Notes: generated from the sequence alone by a model not told the origin. A DNA stretch of 64,000 bases from Piscicola geometra (GCA_943735955.1 OX030955.1:5843769-5907768); one strand, 5' to 3'; counted from the first letter of the stretch, positions 1 to 22,335 are shown. Translations and numbers: made by a program.

Positions 1-320
1 GCGTTAGTTATGAATGAGTGTTGAAAACTAACGCAAATGAAAAAAATTACGATTTAAAAAAACTCTTAGCTTGATAATGAAATTGAGAATCGTCAATTGA
101 ATTACGCAAGTGAACGAAATTGAATTTTAAGACTTTTCATCTGTTTGCTTTATTTATTTAAATCATTCATACAAAATTTTTAATTGCTATCGTTTTTCGC
201 GCACAGTTTAGATCAATCAATCAATCAATCAAATAGATTTCTATAGCGCTCTTTCTTCAAATTCAAGATTGTGTAGATTATAAGTTTGATTTTCAATTAA
301 AATACATTTTCAATTTTTAA
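1..320. other. AT-rich sequence without recognised gene
   Basis: Nothing supportable is seen apart from a short tandem run of the tetramer AATC near 213-232. The block precedes the hAT transposase remnant and could be part of that old element or plain intergenic DNA. Confidence 0.4.
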
Positions 321-329
321 TGGTTTCGA

Positions 330-1455
330 CTTTGATAAATGGTGCTTCCAGTTTTAAAAATGGTAAAAAAGTCGTTTGTAAGTATTGTTTGAAAGACTTC
401 AAGTACCATCGGAGTTTAACAACACTTCAGGATCATTAAACAGTAAGAATGTGTTTTGACTAATAAAAATTAAAAAACGGCAAATCAAAACGAATTTTCA
501 ACAATCACTGAAAGTATGAAAAAGCGGAATATTTTGATTTCAAATTACATTTTCGCCCGCAAAATCTAATCAAACAATTGCAATTGTTCGTTGGTTGCGA
601 AACATTTTGGGCATCTCAATATTATAACGGATTCTGGATAAGAACTGCAACATCTGATAAGTCTTACAATCTCCCCTGTCGAAAAAATAAATAAAATAAA
701 ACTCATTCAAATGAACCCATTTTTTCAATATTTTTTGAAAACTTGACATCATTAGCTAATCATTGATATCTCGGATTAACATGCCATCTAATTGAGAATG
801 ATTGGAAATTGAATTTTTTTGCACTAGAAATTTATAATTCAAAAGAAAGACACACGAGTGAAAACATCTAAAAACATATTAAAAACATTCTTGTAAAAAT
901 TACTTCCATTGGAACTGATAATGGAAGGGACGTCGTGAAAACTGCCTTCCATTTTACGTGCAAACAACTGCAATGCTTTGCACATAGCCTCCAAATAATC
1001 ACCAGATCAGCCATGGAGGAACAAGCTTTGACGACACACTAGTGAAATGCCATAACATTGTTGGGTATTTTAATCGAAGCTCGGTTAATTTAACAGAGTT
1101 TCATGAAAAGCAAATAGAATTAGACCTCCCAGAAGAAATGTTGATGCAACACGTAGTGACCAGAGTTCACGGCATCTAAAGTCAATTATAAAAGCAAAAG
1201 CTAGAAATTGTAGCTGCGTTAGATTTAAAAAAAAATCATATCAAAATTCTTTATAAAAAAAGTGAAAAAATATTCGAAAAAAGCATTGGAGTGTTACATC
1301 CATGTGAAGTAGCTGTTGAATTGTTAAAAGGGATCCAATATGTTTCGTGTTCAATAGTATTACCAATAATATGCCACTTATCTCGAGACATGGCTGCAAA
1401 TGATGAAGATCTACGTTATGAAAAAAATTTTAAAAATCAGATTTCTGGTTAACTC
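330..1455 (+). mobile_element. Decayed hAT (zf-BED/ZBED-like) transposase
   Basis: Conceptual translation in shifting frames gives successive blocks of a hAT-superfamily transposase. A BED-type zinc finger lies at about 339-435 (two Cys two residues apart in a VCKYCLKDF context, then a downstream His). About 911-1040 holds the RNase-H-fold block TDNGRDVVKTAF followed by CFAHSLQIITRSA. About 1046-1180 reads NIVGYFNRSSVNLTEFHEKQ then LPEEMLMQHVVTR. About 1294-1450 reads HPCEVAVELLKGIQYVSCSI then VLPIICHLSRDMA. The order matches the family. Many stops and frame changes mean no functional enzyme is encoded. Terminal inverted repeats and target duplications were not found. The call rests on remembered family motifs. 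Confidence 0.72.
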
Positions 1456-1714
1456 GAACACAGGTTAATACCATCACATACTTCAAATTTTATAATCTCT
1501 GAATAATTTTTTTACTTGGTTCTCAATCTTAACTTTTTATATATTCAGAAAAAATAGATTGATTAAAATTTCTACTTTATAAGTTTGCGTTTTAGTTTAT
1601 TTTTGGACAAAATTATTTAATGTGCAAACACAAAATAAAATAAATTCAGACAGATACAGACGTACACACACACACGTATACATATATGCAAATATCATTT
1701 AAATAAAACTGGAA

Positions 1715-2405
1715 GCGATAAAAGAAAACATGATCTGGCAATCATGGACTTTAATAAAGCCTTTGACAAAATTCCACACAAGCATCTGATGATGAAGCTT
1801 TCGAAATATGTGACCGACTCTGAGACTGCAGAAAAATCACAGATCTTGTACAACTACACTCTCAAAGACCACACACTTCTTCCTGACAAATCATTCTGAT
1901 ATCTTGGAGTGGACCTCACAAAAGACATTTAATGCTGGTGGCACATTCACTAGATCTTTAAGAAAGGAAATAGCCCTCTGGGGTTTCTTCGCAAAATTTT
2001 AAAAATAAAAGAAAAAGATGTTAAAAGTGCAACTTAATTTTTTCTCGTACGTCTAAACTTTGGATTATGCAGCATAGTTTCGATCTCTATCAAAAAGACC
2101 AAATCCACGAGATAAAGACGGTGCTGAAAAAAGCCGACATGTATGTTATAAATCAATAGAGCAAAAACAAGAAGTTGATAGATCCGTGATAGATTGCTTA
2201 GAATCGAGATGTACCAAAGAACAATTAGCGATGGTGTTTGAATAATTGAAAATCAAATAGACATTTCAGCCGAAACTCTGGTTAGAGCAGAACCACGTCG
2301 AAACATTTTCATGAACTGTTACCATTATCGACTTCAACATCAAAGACAGTCTTTTCCCAAATTAAATTTACATATGGAGCCTCCCACCAACCTGAACTCC
2401 AAGTG
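1715..2405 (+). mobile_element. Decayed non-LTR retrotransposon RT fragment
   Basis: A block at about 1738-1815 reads IMDFNKAFDKIPHKHLMMKL, the RT domain A found in many Jockey/CR1/Rex-type LINEs. After an internal deletion that removes the YADD region, about 1899 onward reads YLGVDLTKDI, then (frame-shifted) PLGFLRKILK and DVKSAT. A further block near 2290-2390 resembles the LINE C-terminal tail (RRNIFMNCYHYRLQHQRQSF). There are many stops. The sequence clearly differs from the LINE at 8.5 kb, so it belongs to another, older family. Confidence 0.65.
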
Positions 2406-2805
2406 TTGGTACTGTTAAAATTGGGAGCTAACAACTCTTGAAATATAATTTTCAAAACCAGCAACATGTCGCGTGATAATCAAAATCGATTCCAACGATG
2501 TATCATGTAAATATATGCATGAGAATTTTATGAAAACTTATTGATATTTTATGATACATTTTAAAATTAACATTTAAATGAATGCAGTCTTAACCCTTAC
2601 CATTTATGAGCAAATTCATTAAATATAAATTTCCCTATTACTGCATCATCAAATATTAATAACCAAATTTTCTAAGTTTTTAAATCTCATGAATTTTGTA
2701 GACTTCCTCTGCTAGACGTTATTATTCAACGCTTCTAACTCCCACTGAGAATTCCATTACCCATTCCACAAATCTCCACGCATGATTTATTAATTTTTTT
2801 TCCAG

Positions 2806-13815
<11,010 letters not shown>

Positions 13816-13934
13816 ATATATTTTTTAATCTTTCAAATAGTTAGAAAAGTTTATAATCTATTTTCAATGTCAATAGTCTATATGATATAGATATGAAGCT
13901 ATTTTCCTTTCTTCTTTTTTTTACATATATGATA

Positions 13935-13940
13935 AATAAA
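13935..13940 (+). terminator. Polyadenylation signal, RGS gene
   Basis: AATAAA 120 bp after the RGS stop codon and about 260 bp before the TMEM87-like start codon. A suitable single site, assigned by position only. Confidence 0.5.
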
Positions 13941-14196
13941 TACTTTCAGTTTTATCACAGTCACATATGCAAATTTCCAACTATTTTATATACATTTTCA
14001 GCTATAGAAAATAAGTGATTAAAAAATTTATAATGAAATAATTTTATGATATTAAATTTATGAAACTCTAAACATTTGTAAAAAAATATTTTATTTTAAT
14101 TAAATTTTTGTTTCTTTTCCATCGTGTCTATGTAAAACTAAACCTGTGATTTAACAAATATTCACCGTAGATCCGTTTCGTGTTCATTTTATTAAA

Positions 14197-17100
14197 ATGC
14201 CGTTAAAAATAAATAAAATTTATTCAATATTGATTTTAATGATTTTTATCTCAAAAGCTTTATCTCATTTGGATACGAATCCAGTAAGAAACTCATTTTA
14301 AAATTTAAATGTTCGTATGTTCGTTAAAAACTAATTAAAAACTTAATTTCAGGTTTCATCACCAATTTTAACAGACTTTTACAAAGACACCAACATTATT
14401 CTTAAATGTGAGTTGTCTTTTTATATAAAATTGTTGCTAAATCAAGATATCCAAAAGCCTTTTGGCAAAAGGGTTTAATTAAACTTTAATAATTAAACTT
14501 TAAATTAAATTTTAAACTTTTAAATACTTGAAAGATCAATGCTCAGAAGGCAAAAGGAGTTTTGTGCTTATTGCAGTCACTCTTGACTGTGAACCACAAG
14601 ACTTTTATCAAATTGTTGGTACCTTTAATTTTTCATTTCAATACTTATAAAAAAAAAAAAATAATAATTTAAATTTTCCTTTTTTCTAGCCTGACTTTGA
14701 GCAGTGTTTCCCTGGCCAATATATGTTTAAATCCACTATTCAAATATCTTGCACTAACTCTACAATAGTCCTTGTGAGTTGTGAAAAAAATGAAAATTAA
14801 TCAAGAATAAATATATCTTTTTATTTATACAACTATTCCAATAAAGTATGTTAATACATTTGTTTCTAAAAATTATCATAACAATAAAAAACAGAACACA
14901 GATTCTGACTTTCAAGCTTGTCTGGTTAGTCAAACAAATATCTTTAAAATATTAAAATAGATAACAATCTTTTTTATGAACCCATCTATTATTCATACAT
15001 TAAATTAAATCTATACTTTAACCCCCTCATCACCATTGTAGAACTCTACAACTGATATAAAAAAAGATGCGACACTCAAATCTAGACGTTCCATACCATC
15101 TAATTCCAATTCCACTGAGCCTCCCACTCCCATGGCACACCCCACCACCCACCCAACCACAACTGAAGCCAGCACCACATCCACCCTTGCTCCCATTGCT
15201 ACAACTCCAGATCAAACGGTTTCTATTTCGGTGTTCTTATTGATTTGTTTGAGTTTAATTTAATCCTAAAAGTGTTATTTTTAAATGCATTTTTGAATAT
15301 TCTAATGAACAAAATGGCTAAATAACTTAAATAATCAAGTTTAAATAAATTTAAATTTATAATAATTATTATAATTTTATTTTTATACCTATTATATTAT
15401 AATTAGTATAATATTATAATATTTATTATTATCATCGACTTTGCATAGGTTAAAAAGTTTTACACAATGAAGGCTCCGTTGAAGAGCGTGTACTTGATTT
15501 GGTTGGAGGGCCAGGAAGAGGGCACTGATAAAGGTGCAGTGCTGCATGAGGGATGGATGAGTGCTGCATGAGGGATGGATGAGTGCTGCATGAGGGATGG
15601 ATGAGTGCTGCATGAGGGATGGATGAGTGCTGCATGAGGGATGGATGAGTGCTGCATGAGGGATGGATGAGTGCTGCATGAGGGATGGATTGATGAGTGC
15701 TGCATGAGGGATGGATGAGTGCTGCATGAGGGATGGATGGATGAGTGCTGCATGAGTGATGGATGAGTGATGGATGAAGGATGGATGAGTGCTGCATGAG
15801 GGATGGATGAGTGATGGATGATGCATTCATGCACGAATGAATGGTTTAATCTTTAATGACCCATTAATCTGTAATGATGCGTGAATTAAATGAATTGGGT
15901 TTGACGCATGAATGAATGAGCAAATGGATGGTTATTGATGCACGAATGAGTGAATGATGAATGAATTGGGTAATGACGCATTCATGAATAAAAAATGCAA
16001 TATTATATGATCCCAAAAGATGAGTGGTCAGTCGACTACCACACCTCGCATGGCTACCTTCTGCCCACCGACTGGCCCCTCCTCATTGTGTGTTTCTCCG
16101 CTGCTCCTTTAAGGAAATAATAATAATGATAATTGTGATAATAATAATGATAATAGTGATAGTAATAATGATATTAATAATAATAATAATGATAATAATA
16201 GTGATAGTAATAATAATGATAGTAATGATAATAATGATACTAATAATAATAATGAAGCGCATTAGTTGCTTTCCTTGGCGTTATATTAAATAAACATCAT
16301 TATCGCCATCATCATCATCATAACTTAACCAACAACGTTAACCAACCGCCAACCATCCTCACCGCAAACACCACACCTTGATGGGTGAACAGGTAGCCGA
16401 GTCGCAACGACTCTCGGCTTGACCAATAATGAAAGGTCCTAGGCTCGAGTGCAACCAATGCCCTAGTAACCCAAAGGCGCAAATGAAAATATTCAGCCTA
16501 AGTGGCCTGGAAGCCCGTTCGGGTTTTACGCCACTATAATAATGCTCGTCTTTATTATTATATTATGACGAAAAATGCAGGTCTACCATCATCATCATCA
16601 TAACCCAACCAACCACACACCACAAACACCCACCATGACACCACAAACACCCACCCACCAACCACACCATGACACCACAAACACCCACCCACCATGACAC
16701 CACACAACCAACCACACCATGTCACCACAAACACCCACCCACCAACCACACCATGACACCACCAAAACTCACCCACCAACCACACCATGTCACCACAAAA
16801 CCCACCCACCAACCACACCATGTCACCACAAAACCCACCCACCAACCACACCATGACACCACAAACACCCACCCACCATGACACCACACAACCAACCACA
16901 CCATGACACCACAAACACCCGTCCAATTCAGTTCTACCAGTTGTCTCTCTCCTTGTACGTCTTCTTCCTGGCCGTCTGGTTGGTGCTGTGTTGCGTCTAC
17001 CGCAAAGACCTGCTCCAAGTGCAGTACTACATCGGCTTCGTCATCTTCCTAGGTGCGTGAACTTTGATGTTTTTATTAATTGTGTTATTTATTTGTTTAT

Positions 17101-20100
17101 TATTATTATTGTTTATTTGTTTATTTTTATTGTTTTTTATTTGTTTATTATTTTTATTTTTATTTATTTGTTTATTCTTATTTTTATTGTTTTTATTTGT
17201 TTATTATTATTTTTTATTTGTTTGTTTATTATAGATATTATTCTAGGTGAGTGAATTTCTGTATTTAAGAATTTATATGTTTTATTATTGGAAAAAATAA
17301 TTATATTTTCGTAGGGTTGAAAAACAATTATTTTAAAGTGTGAGAATATATTGGTGTTTTACGGTATATGCTACTTAAAGAATACTTTTAATTATTATTA
17401 GTATTTATATTTTTATTTTTATTTTAAATAATTTTTCTATATGAAGCATTATTGACATACAGGAGGGTGTGTTTACATTTAATTAGTAGATTCATTTCAA
17501 TATTAAAAGATTCTTTTTTGTTTTGTCGATTCATTTTTATATAAAAAAGATTCGTTTATTTTTTATTCTTTGAAAAAATAATTAAATGAGCAGATTGACA
17601 TTAAATTTAAAGACATTCTCCTAGTTGAATGAGAAATAGGATAATAAAGAATTACTATTGATGCATGAAAATTAAGCCATCATTGATAGGCTTTTGAAAA
17701 ATCTCAATAAAAGTAATTCAAGAGACACTTTTATTCAGTTTTTCAATTCGCAGATTCGTTAGTTTAGTATGTAAAAGCTCAAGGCTATGTTAAAATCAAT
17801 ATAATTTTCTCGACAAAGCTTTAATTAAAAAAAAGTATTAAAAGCACTCGATTGATTGGCGATATACTTTTTCTAGAACTAGTACATACAATGTTTAACA
17901 AGGTTTCATGAGTACCACCATCATCATCATTATCACCATTATCATCATCATTATCATCATCATCATCATGTCTGACCATCTCCCCCCCTTCCTCCTGCCC
18001 CAGGTCTGGTGGAGAAGGTGATCTTCGTGTCGGAGTACGAATCCCTGAACAGGACTGGCATCAAGGACAGTCAGTAGACTTGGATGCTTTTTTGTTAATT
18101 AGCTTCACGTTGTTTTATCATTTAAGAACCTCACAAACATGTGTTGTTCATGTATTTGAAGAAGTATTCTAATTACACAACTGTCATATAGATACTACTT
18201 AATCTAGTTATTTATTTATTTTATTACTCAATCTATTCTGAATCGATGCTTCGGTAACACCATCAAACACACTGTTTTCCCATCTCACCGATTAAACAAG
18301 CACCTGTCTCGCTCACTCCAACGCCACCACTCCACGACAGACTACGGCGCGGTGGTCTTCGGTGAGTTGGTGTCTGCCCTTAAGCGAACGGCAGCACGAA
18401 TCCTCGTCGTCGTCGTCAGCGTTGGCTTTGGAATCGTAATGTGGGTTTGCGATTTTACTTTCCAATTTTATTTATTTTGCTTTTGTTTTACATCTCGTCG
18501 ATCATTGAATATATGCGCGTTACTCTTTAAAGTATCATAAATATAGAATAAACTACTTACTGAATTTGAATTTAAATATTTAGCATGAAAATATTTAAGA
18601 TTAAGAATATATTTAATGCAAAGAAGATCATCTCTTGCCGCACAGACCTCGCTTGGGCAGGACGCTGTACTACCTGCTCGCCATCGCCCTCATCTACTTT
18701 CCCTTCGCCTGCATCGATGGCGTCTACACCAGGAAACAGGTGCGTCTAATCGCCGCAAAATCAATTTTTTAATTAATAATAATACATATTTAATTATATC
18801 TAATTTTAAAAGTATTTGTTGAAGTTTGCGTGTGATTCATATAAATTGAATCTTTTTAAAAATAATCAATTGTTGCTCGGAGGTTTTTCTAAGTTATATT
18901 TATGAAATTCGAAATGCTAAAATAGCGATGCCGTGAAATACTAGATTATCGGGCATTTATTATTCCAAAACACTCTCATTTAAAAAATCTAATTGTATTT
19001 TGGGTTCTTAGTTCGAAAGTAAATTGTAAACAAATAAGAGTTGCTATGGTGGCAATTGTGGCGAAAAATGATAATACTCGTAACTGAATGTCTTTCGCAT
19101 CACAAATGTCAGCCAGAAAGCACCCGACACAACTTACACCACCACTCCGTCGCAGTCGGCAGTGCTGAGGAGGGGCTGGATGTTGGTGGTGGGCTTGGTG
19201 CTGGTGGTGGTCGACACGTTCATATGCTACTGGGTTAGTCGCAGTGTTGCTCTTGCTACCATTTATGGTCTTTGTTATTCATAGCCTGACAGACGCAAGC
19301 GATGTTACGAAATACAAACCAAAATTACAATTAAATCGTTTTATCATTATTATCAGTATCGTGATTTTATTATGTAATCAGTTCTATCATTAAAAAAATC
19401 TTTATTACGATTTATATGTACTTATATTTTCATTATTACTGTAGCCTATGTAGTTATTTCAACTTCAGTAACTAAAACAACAACAAAGCACAAACCCAAA
19501 AACAACTCGACAACAACAACCACAATTCCACAACTCCACCCACAACTCCACATCCACCAACAACAACACAAACAACAACAACAACCAAAACAACAACAAC
19601 AACCAAATCAACAACAACAACAACACAAACAACAACAACAACACCAGATCTTCAGCGCCCTAATAAACGTTATGCGCAAGTTGTCGCTGCGAAGGAACGC
19701 CGTCAAGTTGAGGGTCTACCGCCACTTCACCAACACCCTCATCTTCACCATGTTTGGTTCGTGGGTTGGGGGGGGGTGGATTTATGAGGGCTTTTGTGGT
19801 TTGTGAGGGTTTGTTTGAGGTGGCTTGTAGTCGTTTTGTAATGGTGGTTTTTGGTGGCGTTGGTGTGTCTTACTGATGCTTGCTGTGTTCAGCGGATGCT
19901 TTCGTCTTTATTGTCATTATCAGCATCTTTAGAAACACTTCTCCATTCCGCCACCACCATTTCTCCACTCCATCATCTCAGCCGCTGTCGCCTACTTGGT
20001 GTGGTTCGTCATAACTTTCCAGCGATCTGCCTGCAATAAGGTACGCCCATCGTGACCCCCTTATAATTATAAAAGTGTGCAACGACTCTCGCTTTGACCG

Positions 20101-21245
20101 ATATTGAAAGGTCCTAGGTTCAATTGCAACCAACGCCCTAGTCAGCCATAATCGAATATGAAAATATGCAGCCCATGTGGCCTGGAAACTCGTTGGAGTA
20201 TACGCCACTATAATAATGCTCGTCATTGTCATTATTCAATTCTACATTTTCATTTAACTCTCAGAGCTGGCAAGACAGATGGGTGGACTTTGCATTCTGG
20301 CCCTTCCTCTTCCAACTCATCCTCCTCCTCATCATCATCCTCTGGCGACCTTCCCCCACCAACGACAGGTGCTCACACACACACACACATACACACACAC
20401 ACATCTATGCTTCCCACCCTCCCACTACTTCAACTCACCTTTTTCCACTACACCAACCCACCCTCAAGCACCCACTCACCACCTCCAATCCATCGATCAT
20501 TTCATCACCTCCTTCGATCATCATCATCACCTCCTTCGATCATCATCATCACCTCCTTCGATCATCATCATCACCTCCTTCGATCATCATCTTCACCTCC
20601 TTCGATCATCATCTTCACCTCCTTCGATCATCATCATCACCTCCTTCGATCATCATCATCACCTCCTTCGATCATCATCTTCACCTCCTTCGATCATCAT
20701 CATCACCTCCTTCGATCATCATCATCACCTCCTTCGATCATCATCTTCACCTCCTTCGATCATCATCATCACCTTCTTCGATCATCATCATCACCTCCTT
20801 CGATCATCATAATCACCTCCTTCGATCATCATCATCACCTTCTTCGATCATCATCATCACCTCCTTCGATCATCATCATCACCTCCTTCGATCATCATCT
20901 TCACCTCCTTCGATCATCATCATCACCTTCTTCGATCATCATCATCACCTCCTTCGATCATCATCATCACCTTCTTCGATCATCATCATCACCTCATTCG
21001 ATCATCATCATCACCTCCTTCGATCATCATCATCACCTCCTTCGATCATCATCATCACCTCCTTCGATCATCATCTTCACCTCCTTCAATCATCATCATC
21101 ACCTTCTTCGATCATCATCATCATCATCTCCACCTCCCAGGTACTCCTACTCACCACTGGTGGACGAGGTGGACGATGACGAGGCGCAGGAGCCCATGAT
21201 CAACGATGCCCATGGTGTGTCTGTCGCTCATGTAGATGTTGTAGA

Positions 21246-21276
<31 letters not shown>

Positions 21277-22181
21277 GATGTTCTTGTTCTTGTTTATATG
21301 TTTATATTGTTTTTGTTTTGTTCGTGGATGCTACTGCTGTTATTTTCTTAATCTTTTAAATATTTTTGTAAATGTTTTTGTTGTTGGTGTTGATCTTGTT
21401 TTTCTTGTGTGTTAATCTGTGTGTTCCTTGTTTTTGTTGATATTGTTTTTATTCTTTATCTTTCCATTATTTTCATAACTTCATGATTCGTCTCATCATG
21501 AACCTGACAATCTTGAAATATTTTCGAATCTCTCTTTTATTTTAATTTCCATTCCCCAGAGGGCGTTAAGAACAGGAACAAGCCTGAGAATGCTTCAAAG
21601 CCGGATCCTACGGTGAATTACCCATCTTTATAGAAATAATGTTTAAATTAAATATTTAATTCTAAAACAATTATAATTCTCCATTTTGTGAATATGTTTG
21701 AATGGGTTCAAGCCGGGTTTTAAAAATTTAAACTATAATGGTTTTCGTAATAAAACTTTTTAAAGATTATTATTTAATGGTATTCAAGTATTATTTCACT
21801 TTTAAAACTTGGCAATCAGCAGGAAGACACTCTGAAGTGGGTGGACGAAAACATTCCCAAATCCGTGCATACGTTAGTGTCTGCAACTTTACCTTGATTG
21901 GCATATCACAAATTATTTAGAAACGTGCATACACACACATATACACACACAAACACACACACATATACACACATAAATGAATTCTATAAAAGTTTCTATA
22001 AAGTCTTATTATTATATAATATAATTTTTTTTAATATAATAAAAATATTATATTGAATATTTAAAATTTAGAAAGAATATTTTCACCATTTCTTCAAAAT
22101 GCCGCCAGGGCTCTTCCCAAGATGCTAGACTCGGAAGACGAGATGGAGAATACACTGTTTGAAATCAACAAGATGCAGTAG
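14197..22181 (+). CDS. TMEM87A/B-like Golgi seven-transmembrane protein (20 exons)
   Basis: Exons: 14197-14283, 14353-14407, 14535-14614, 14690-14773, 14895-14924, 15042-15218, 15449-15533, 16020-16087, 16932-17052, 18004-18069, 18341-18440, 18646-18739, 19117-19233, 19648-19756, 19982-20040, 20265-20368, 21141-21214, 21560-21612, 21820-21872, 22109-22181. They sum to 1689 nt (562 aa plus stop) with every phase matching. The start has a signal peptide ([20 protein letters not shown]). A Cys-containing luminal (GOLD-like) region follows, with a Ser/Thr/Pro-rich insert from the exon at 15042, then [13 protein letters not shown] and seven hydrophobic helices with family motifs ([66 protein letters not shown]). 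The acidic cytosolic tail has [11 protein letters not shown] and [11 protein letters not shown]. In animals the family sits in the Golgi/endosomal system (retrograde traffic; a mechanosensitive or cation-conductance role has been proposed for TMEM87A). A versus B cannot be decided. Confidence 0.95.
15536..15830. repeat. 22-bp GATG-type minisatellite
   Basis: About 13 copies of the unit GCTGCATGAGGGATGGATGA(GT), starting directly after the exon that ends at 15533, in a TMEM87-like intron. Degenerate GAATGAATG sequence continues to about 15990. Minus-strand HPSLMQHSS frames are repeat translations only. Confidence 0.93.
16110..16255. repeat. AATAATGATA-type microsatellite
   Basis: Degenerate AAT/GAT/GTG triplets in the intron after the exon ending at 16087. 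The poly-Ile/Met frame across it is an artefact. Confidence 0.85.
16380..16562 (+). mobile_element. tRNA-derived SINE with LINE-type 3' tail (copy 1)
   Basis: The head carries a perfect-consensus Pol III box A (TAGCCGAGTCG, 16394-16404) and a box-B-like GGCTCGAGTGC (16442-16452) 37 bp later, as in tRNA genes. The body (16453-16500) is unrelated to the LINE. The tail GTGGCCTGGAAGCCCGTTCG-GGTTTTACGCCAC (16502-16534) followed by TATAATAATGCTCGT copies the LINE 3' hairpin. It lies in a TMEM87-like intron. Such SINEs borrow the RT of the LINE with the same tail. Confidence 0.88.
16600..16920. repeat. ~34-bp CA-rich minisatellite
   Basis: About nine copies of a unit containing ACCACACCATGACACCACAA then ACACCCACCCACC, with deletions in some copies. 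The array ends 11 bp before the exon at 16932, so it may form its polypyrimidine-poor acceptor context. It is intronic; open frames on both strands are repeat-derived. Confidence 0.9.
17075..17240. repeat. TTTATTTG/TTATTA low-complexity repeat
   Basis: Degenerate T-rich octamer repeat beginning about 20 bp after the donor at 17053 in a TMEM87-like intron. No coding potential. Confidence 0.75.
17915..17972. repeat. CAT/ATT trinucleotide repeat
   Basis: Short imperfect CATCATTATCA run 30 bp upstream of the exon at 18004. Confidence 0.8.
19475..19645. repeat. (CAA)n-rich low-complexity tract
   Basis: Imperfect CAA/CAACAC repeat running right up to the acceptor of the exon at 19648. This intron end is thus purine/CA-rich rather than pyrimidine-rich, which is unusual for a splice acceptor. 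Confidence 0.85.
20076..20236 (+). mobile_element. tRNA-derived SINE with LINE-type 3' tail (copy 2, 5'-truncated)
   Basis: Aligns with copy 1 from GCAACGACTCTCG onward. Box B is GGTTCAATTGC (20117-20127), nearer the tRNA consensus at its start than copy 1; the box A end is missing. The tail (GTGGCCTGGAAACTCGTTGG ... TACGCCACTATAATAATGCT, 20177-20220) keeps the outer stem but has mutated the inner GCCCG/CGGG stem. It is wedged between two TMEM87-like exons (20040 and 20265). Confidence 0.87.
20376..20403. repeat. (AC)n microsatellite
   Basis: CACACAC run just after the donor at 20369. Confidence 0.85.
20505..21130. repeat. 22-bp minisatellite (CTCCTTCGATCATCATCATCAC)n
   Basis: About 28 tandem copies of a 22-bp unit (CTCCTTCGATCATCATCATC plus AC) with single-base variants (ATCTTCAC, ACCTTCTT). 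It fills the intron between the exons at 20368 and 21141. It stays open in all three forward frames, because 22 is not a multiple of three and no unit has a stop; this explains the long Ser/His/Ile open frames, which are not genes. Confidence 0.95.
21236..21290. repeat. (GTT)n microsatellite
   Basis: GTTGTTGTT run 20 bp after the donor at 21215. Confidence 0.85.
21926..21976. repeat. (AC)n with ATAC interruptions
   Basis: Short dinucleotide run in the last TMEM87-like intron. Confidence 0.8.
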
Positions 22182-22194
22182 ATTACTGCTGATG

Positions 22195-22335
22195 CTGCTG
22201 TGATGGTACTGTGATGGTGGTGGTGATATTGGTGATAATGGTGGTGATATTGGTGATAATGGTGATAATGGTGGTTATATTGGTGATAATGGGGGGGATA
22301 TTGGTGATAATGGTGGTGATATTGGGGTTTTAATG
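22195..22335. repeat. ~21-bp GGTGATATTGGTGATAAT repeat in the TMEM87-like 3'UTR
   Basis: About six degenerate copies of GGTGGTGATATTGGTGATAAT begin 14 bp after the stop codon and end about 35 bp before the poly(A) signal, so they are probably part of the mRNA. Confidence 0.85.

Noticed and set aside
15392..15834. Three minus-strand [13 protein letters not shown] open frames
   Set aside because: Frames of the 22-bp minisatellite, antisense to a gene.
16380..16462. A genuine tRNA gene
   Set aside because: A and B boxes are present but no acceptor-stem pairing or proper cloverleaf is seen, and the unit continues into a LINE-type tail, so it is a SINE head.
16558..16926. Trp/Val/Gly-rich minus-strand frames and His/Thr/Pro plus-strand frames
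   Set aside because: Frames of the 34-bp intronic minisatellite.
20158..21351. Long overlapping Ser/His/Ile open frames (up to 397 codons) on the + strand
   Set aside because: They are three-frame translations of a stop-free 22-bp minisatellite inside a TMEM87-like intron; only 20265-20368 and 21141-21214 within the span are coding exons.
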